Under the pieces are notes generated by a model. That model was not told the origin of the DNA, did no database searches, and saw only the letters and a list, made by a program, of their open reading frames with translations. This document shows positions 46,083 through 48,882 of a stretch of DNA of 48,882 nt, in pieces. The translations under genes were made by a program, and so were the position numbers. Every line of letters begins with the position of its first letter. Within the stretch, counting starts at the first letter, position 1. Location: positions 1 through 48,882 of the forward strand of contig JAGBBA010000061.1 in assembly GCA_017938695.1 (NCBI GenBank). The letters are read 5' to 3'. The stretch comes from Clostridia bacterium. Its GTDB lineage: Bacteria > Bacillota > Clostridia > Christensenellales > Aristaeellaceae.

Positions 46083-48080
46083 ACCCAGTGTTATCTAGGG
46101 ACAGTTGAGAATCTAAATCGTAGAATGAATACCACCAAATATCGTCGCCATACATGTTTATGATAGTGTTTTTCACATTGTTACCCTAAAGGCTTTTTAT
46201 CCTTTAGTTCTTATAATTTCTTATAAGGTCAGCATATATTTTCACCTTCAGCATTATCTGTTTAGGTGTCGAACACTCGTGGGAGAATTATATTCTTTTT
46301 AAAAGTTTCATCTCCTATGCGTTACGGTGTTTAAAGTTTTTTAATCCTTTAAATTACCTCGGTATTAACATATAAATTATTTTTATAGTTTTTAAGAAAT
46401 TCCTCAAATTGTTCAAGTGTATTATTTCCTTTTCCATATATTGAATGAAATAAATTGTGAACTTGTTTTGTTAATGTAATTGCGTTATTCATATCTGTTC
46501 TGCCTTCAATATACCAATTATATCCGTTTAAATGATGAACTTGTAAATCGCCGCCAATTTGTCCAGTAATTCTACAAGTGTAATTATCTCTTTCTAACAC
46601 ATTTTTTATAAAATCGTTATATTCTTGATAATTTCTTCCAATTATTCTATCATCATCTGTTAAATTTGGATTATAATTTTTATGGTTTTCTCCGCAAAAA
46701 TAATTATTTCTGCATTGTTCGGAACAAAAATGTTTTTCACTTTTATTAAATCTATAGGGTATCATTGAAGATTCTTTATTACAATAATCACAATTAAAAT
46801 TAATTTTTTTAATTAAACTTTTATCATGGCATTCTTTTGAACAATAGTTTGTTTTTGTTTTTGCTGATCTATTTTTACTAAATATTTTATCACAATAATC
46901 ACATTTTACTTCAATTTTATATCCTCTTGCTTTTTGTTTACATTCTCTACTACAGTAGTGGTGTTCACTTCTATTATACACACTTGGTATTTGATTTGTT
47001 TCTTTATTACAATATTCACAATTGAATGTTATTCTCATTATTATCAACCTCCTATATTTAATATAGGATTTATAATTATGAAAATTAACTAAATATTTAC
47101 TTAGCCTTCACCGATTTTGCTCGATAATTATATTAAATATTTCTATTTAACACGCCAAAATTTTAGCAAAGTTATCTATCATCAATTCTGTTACTTTCAT
47201 CCTTTTTGGGGATTACTGACCACTTTAAGTGGCGGGATAACTACTTCTTTAATCAGTCTTTACTGATGAGTTATCCTCTGTAGTTTCTTTTAAGATTATA
47301 TCTACAGTTCAGACTGTTGCTTATCCATAGAATATGGACCTGTTTCACTCAGTCGTTGCAGGCGATTATTTAATAATAAAATTAATAAATATATCTTCCT
47401 GAGCGTTATCTATCTCTAGACTTTCGCCATTAATCAGAAACAGTTTTACATGAGCAGATTTGTTTACCCATGGTCATAACATGTAAGTAGTATCTACAAG
47501 CTCTATCAACATTAAAATATTGTGGAGCTCTTCTTCTAAATTCTTCTTTATCTGTAGTATCGCTAACAAATTGTACATATCTTGCTAATGCTAATATTGC
47601 ATAATCATAGAATCCACCGGTTACTGGTCCATTATGATAAATTCCTAATTCATCATAATATCTAGTAACATCATATTCACCGGTATTTGCTTCGAATGCA
47701 TCTTCATCATAAACAATTTCAAAGTCAGCATTTATATTATTATAAATCCAAGCTATATCTTCTTCAACCGAAGCTGGAGTTCCTTTTACCTGCCATCTCT
47801 TAAAGAAAGCACCTTCAGATGAGTCAGTGTTTGCTTTAATTTCCCATCTTACTGAATTTGGAATCGTTTCTAATCCTAAAGTTTTAAAACAAGATTTATC
47901 ATGATTAAAGTTTCCTAAACCAATCCATTTACCATTAATAACTATTTGGCAAGGAACACCGTTAATAGCTTCTCTTGTTTTAGGATCTACTTTTCTAGCT
48001 GGACATTCATTTCCTTTAAATAGAACGTCTGTTGTAAATCTAGCAGTACCAGTATTTCTACAGTGAGATGAATCCATATA
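46083..48080 (-). CDS. Phage-type structural gene in three exons (5' and 3' parts missing)
   Basis: The exons (- strand) are E1 48080-47466 (205 codons), E2 47182-47150 (11 codons) and E3 46173-46083 (30 codons plus one base). Spliced, they read without stop through RYYLHVMTMG, MIDNFAKILAC and KNTIINMYGDDIWWYSFYDL. The last part, YDLDSQLSLDNTG, resembles the YDxDxxxGxxNxG region I associate with phage tail or collar proteins and, more loosely, CotH-like folds. The exact product is not known. Exon borders are set by open frame, exon T at each 5' site and intron G at each 3' site; they need RNA proof. The gene starts and ends outside the visible part. Confidence 0.6.
46174..47149 (-). ncRNA. 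Group I intron C with HNH endonuclease gene
   Basis: A 976-nt insert between exons E2 and E3. Its end GTAACAATGTG resembles the ends of introns A and B. A possible P7 pairs GGTGTC (46265-46270, + strand) with CACC (46243-46246). The core is less clear than in B, so the class is tentative; the split frame and resident homing endonuclease support it. Confidence 0.6.
46349..47038 (-). CDS. HNH homing endonuclease with zinc fingers
   Basis: This 229-residue protein has three treble-clef-like zinc modules (CEYCNKE...YCSREC, CDYCDKI...YCSKEC, CDYCNKE...FCSEQC) in the first 115 residues. An HNH nuclease core follows: YTCRITGQIGGDLQVHHLNG, then NNAITLTKQVHNLFHSIYG. It would cut an intronless allele and so spread intron C. 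ATG 47038 has GGAGG 9 bases upstream. Its very low GC and lysine/asparagine-rich code differ from the herA-side genes. Confidence 0.88.
   Translation of the reverse strand: MRITFNCEYCNKETNQIPSVYNRSEHHYCSRECKQKARGYKIEVKCDYCDKIFSKNRSAKTKTNYCSKECHDKSLIKKINFNCDYCNKESSMIPYRFNKSEKHFCSEQCRNNYFCGENHKNYNPNLTDDDRIIGRNYQEYNDFIKNVLERDNYTCRITGQIGGDLQVHHLNGYNWYIEGRTDMNNAITLTKQVHNLFHSIYGKGNNTLEQFEEFLKNYKNNLYVNTEVI
47183..47465 (-). ncRNA. Group I intron B (no ORF)
   Basis: A 283-nt insert between E1 and E2. R-like CAACGACTGAG and S-like CAGTCTGAAC give P7 as GACTG (+ strand CAGTC, 47350-47354) with CAGTC (+ strand GACTG, 47312-47316). It ends GAAAGTAACAGAATTG. Size and elements fit a minimal phage group I intron. 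Confidence 0.75.
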
Positions 48081-48882
48081 CATTCTGTTACTTTCGTCTA
48101 TGGCTAGACTACTGACTATGTTACCACATAGCGAGAAAGGTTCTTCTTTAAAGTGTCTTTACACTTGACCTTTCTTCTACACTTTATTTTTATAGGAATT
48201 ATATGTGTAGTTCAGACTATTACATACTTATTAAATATCAATTACTTAATAAGCCTCTCTTGTTTAGTCGTTGTTGGTGAAATTTTCCACGAATGACCAA
48301 GTTAAATTGATTTTATTTCCATCTTTTTCTATTGTTCCACAATATTTACGATAACCTTTGCAAACTAAAGATATATTTCCTCTGGATTTTATTAATAATC
48401 CAAAATTATTATATAGATATTCAACGGCTAATCTAGCATTATCAAAAGTTATATTTAATTCATTACAATGAACTTTTACCCATCTATCTTTTTGGCTCTC
48501 ACTCATTTTATTTTTTGTTTCTTTTGATCTTTTTAAACCAAAATTAGGATTATTTTCACCTTTAAATTTTTCACTCATCATTCTTTTCGTTTCTTCGGAA
48601 TGTTTAGAACCTTTTCTAACACCAGGTTTACCTTTTTTAGCTTTACTCATTTTTTCTCGACTTTCTTCTGTCATTTTTACACCCTTCATTGCTGATGGCA
48701 ATCCTAAATGAGATTGTTTTAATTTTTTAATAGTTTCTTCTGAAGCTTTTCTACCAAGTTGACCTTCACCACCAAGAGTAGAATTATACCCATTGTTATA
48801 TGAATCATATTTTTCAATATAATACATTTCTAATTTATTTAATTCATCTATATTTTCTATATTTTCTTCTAATATAGTTAAC
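48081..48882 (-). ncRNA. Group I intron A with GIY-YIG endonuclease gene (5' part outside window)
   Basis: R-like CAACGACTAAAC and S-like TAGTCTGAACT give P7 as GACTA (48269-48265) with TAGTC (48219-48215), a compensatory change relative to intron B. It ends GAAAGTAACAGAATG before exon E1. Confidence 0.72.
48264..48882 (-). CDS. GIY-YIG homing endonuclease, 5'-partial
   Basis: The frame is open to the window edge. The visible 205 residues begin in the end of the GIY-YIG domain (LNKLEMYYIEKYDSYNNGYN, then TLGGEG), followed by several NUMOD3-type DNA-binding repeats (SEETIKKLKQSHLG, TEESREKMSKAKKGK, SEETKRMMSEKFKG, SKETKNKMSESQKDR) and a C-terminal helix-turn-helix-like part. Its stop TAA overlaps the R/P7 strand of intron A, so coding and ribozyme sequence share bases. 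Confidence 0.85.
   Translation of the reverse strand, partial: LTILEENIENIDELNKLEMYYIEKYDSYNNGYNSTLGGEGQLGRKASEETIKKLKQSHLGLPSAMKGVKMTEESREKMSKAKKGKPGVRKGSKHSEETKRMMSEKFKGENNPNFGLKRSKETKNKMSESQKDRWVKVHCNELNITFDNARLAVEYLYNNFGLLIKSRGNISLVCKGYRKYCGTIEKDGNKINLTWSFVENFTNND

Noticed and set aside
46043-47440. 15-base direct repeat as phage attachment site or target duplication
   Set aside because: Alignment of the flanks shows both copies lie in the same position of two homologous introns (after TGGGT and a GCTCA block).

Overview
The window reads as GC-rich chromosome of an anaerobic, probably gut-associated member of the Clostridia (Bacillota). The reasons are strong AGGAGG-type ribosome sites, many ATGA/GTGA gene overlaps, Clostridia-type families (YitT, BioY, DUF5711-like, Gld-like ABC exporter, cytidylate-kinase-like) and dispersed palindromic intergenic repeats. 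Two stretches are foreign: a lower-GC integrative element at about 10.5-20.86 kb, and a very AT-rich phage-like segment from about 46.04 kb to the right edge.

Layout. 1-0.54 kb: end of galE. 0.6-5.65 kb: a two-gene module with a degenerate tubulin-like/coiled-coil protein and a large actin/Hsp70-fold protein. 5.7-10.5 kb: one operon of YitT, a TrmH-type rRNA methylase, phosphonopyruvate decarboxylase, a PntC/LicC-like nucleotidyltransferase and PEP mutase, i.e. phosphonate synthesis and nucleotide activation. 10.52-20.86 kb: a 10.3-kb element with 27-bp direct repeats, a TndX/TnpX-like serine recombinase, a TnpW-like protein, a BceRS-BceAB antimicrobial-peptide resistance cassette and a frameshifted gene of unknown function. 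It has split the terminator shared by the PEP mutase operon and two convergent glycosyltransferase genes. 20.87-29.1 kb: two GT2 enzymes, a GntR/UTRA regulator, an NYN-LOTUS protein, a GT8 enzyme, an HD protein, a GyrI-like protein, a LUD protein and a DUF5711-like membrane protein.

29.2-45.1 kb: GNAT, HflX with an extra RadC/JAMM-like domain, a secreted protein with a cytidylate-kinase-like protein, guaB, a four-gene Gld-type ABC exporter operon, CapA, a flippase/TPR-lipoprotein/esterase operon and bioY. Three copies of a triple-hairpin intergenic repeat and one MITE-like palindrome lie between genes; the MITE-like palindrome sits inside the hflX terminator.

45.19-48.88 kb: a HerA/DUF853-type ATPase gene runs for 286 codons and then breaks off abruptly into AT-rich sequence. 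On the minus strand that sequence contains one phage-type gene cut by at least four apparent group I introns. One intron carries an HNH endonuclease and one a GIY-YIG endonuclease, and there is an apparent 33-nt mini-exon. The join lies inside the last intron, so it is more likely an assembly chimera or illegitimate recombination than a normal prophage end.

How the parts may work together (inference): phosphonate synthesis, CMP activation, the glycosyltransferases and the flippase point to a phosphonate-decorated surface glycan. No 2-aminoethylphosphonate transaminase or phosphonate transferase is seen in the window.
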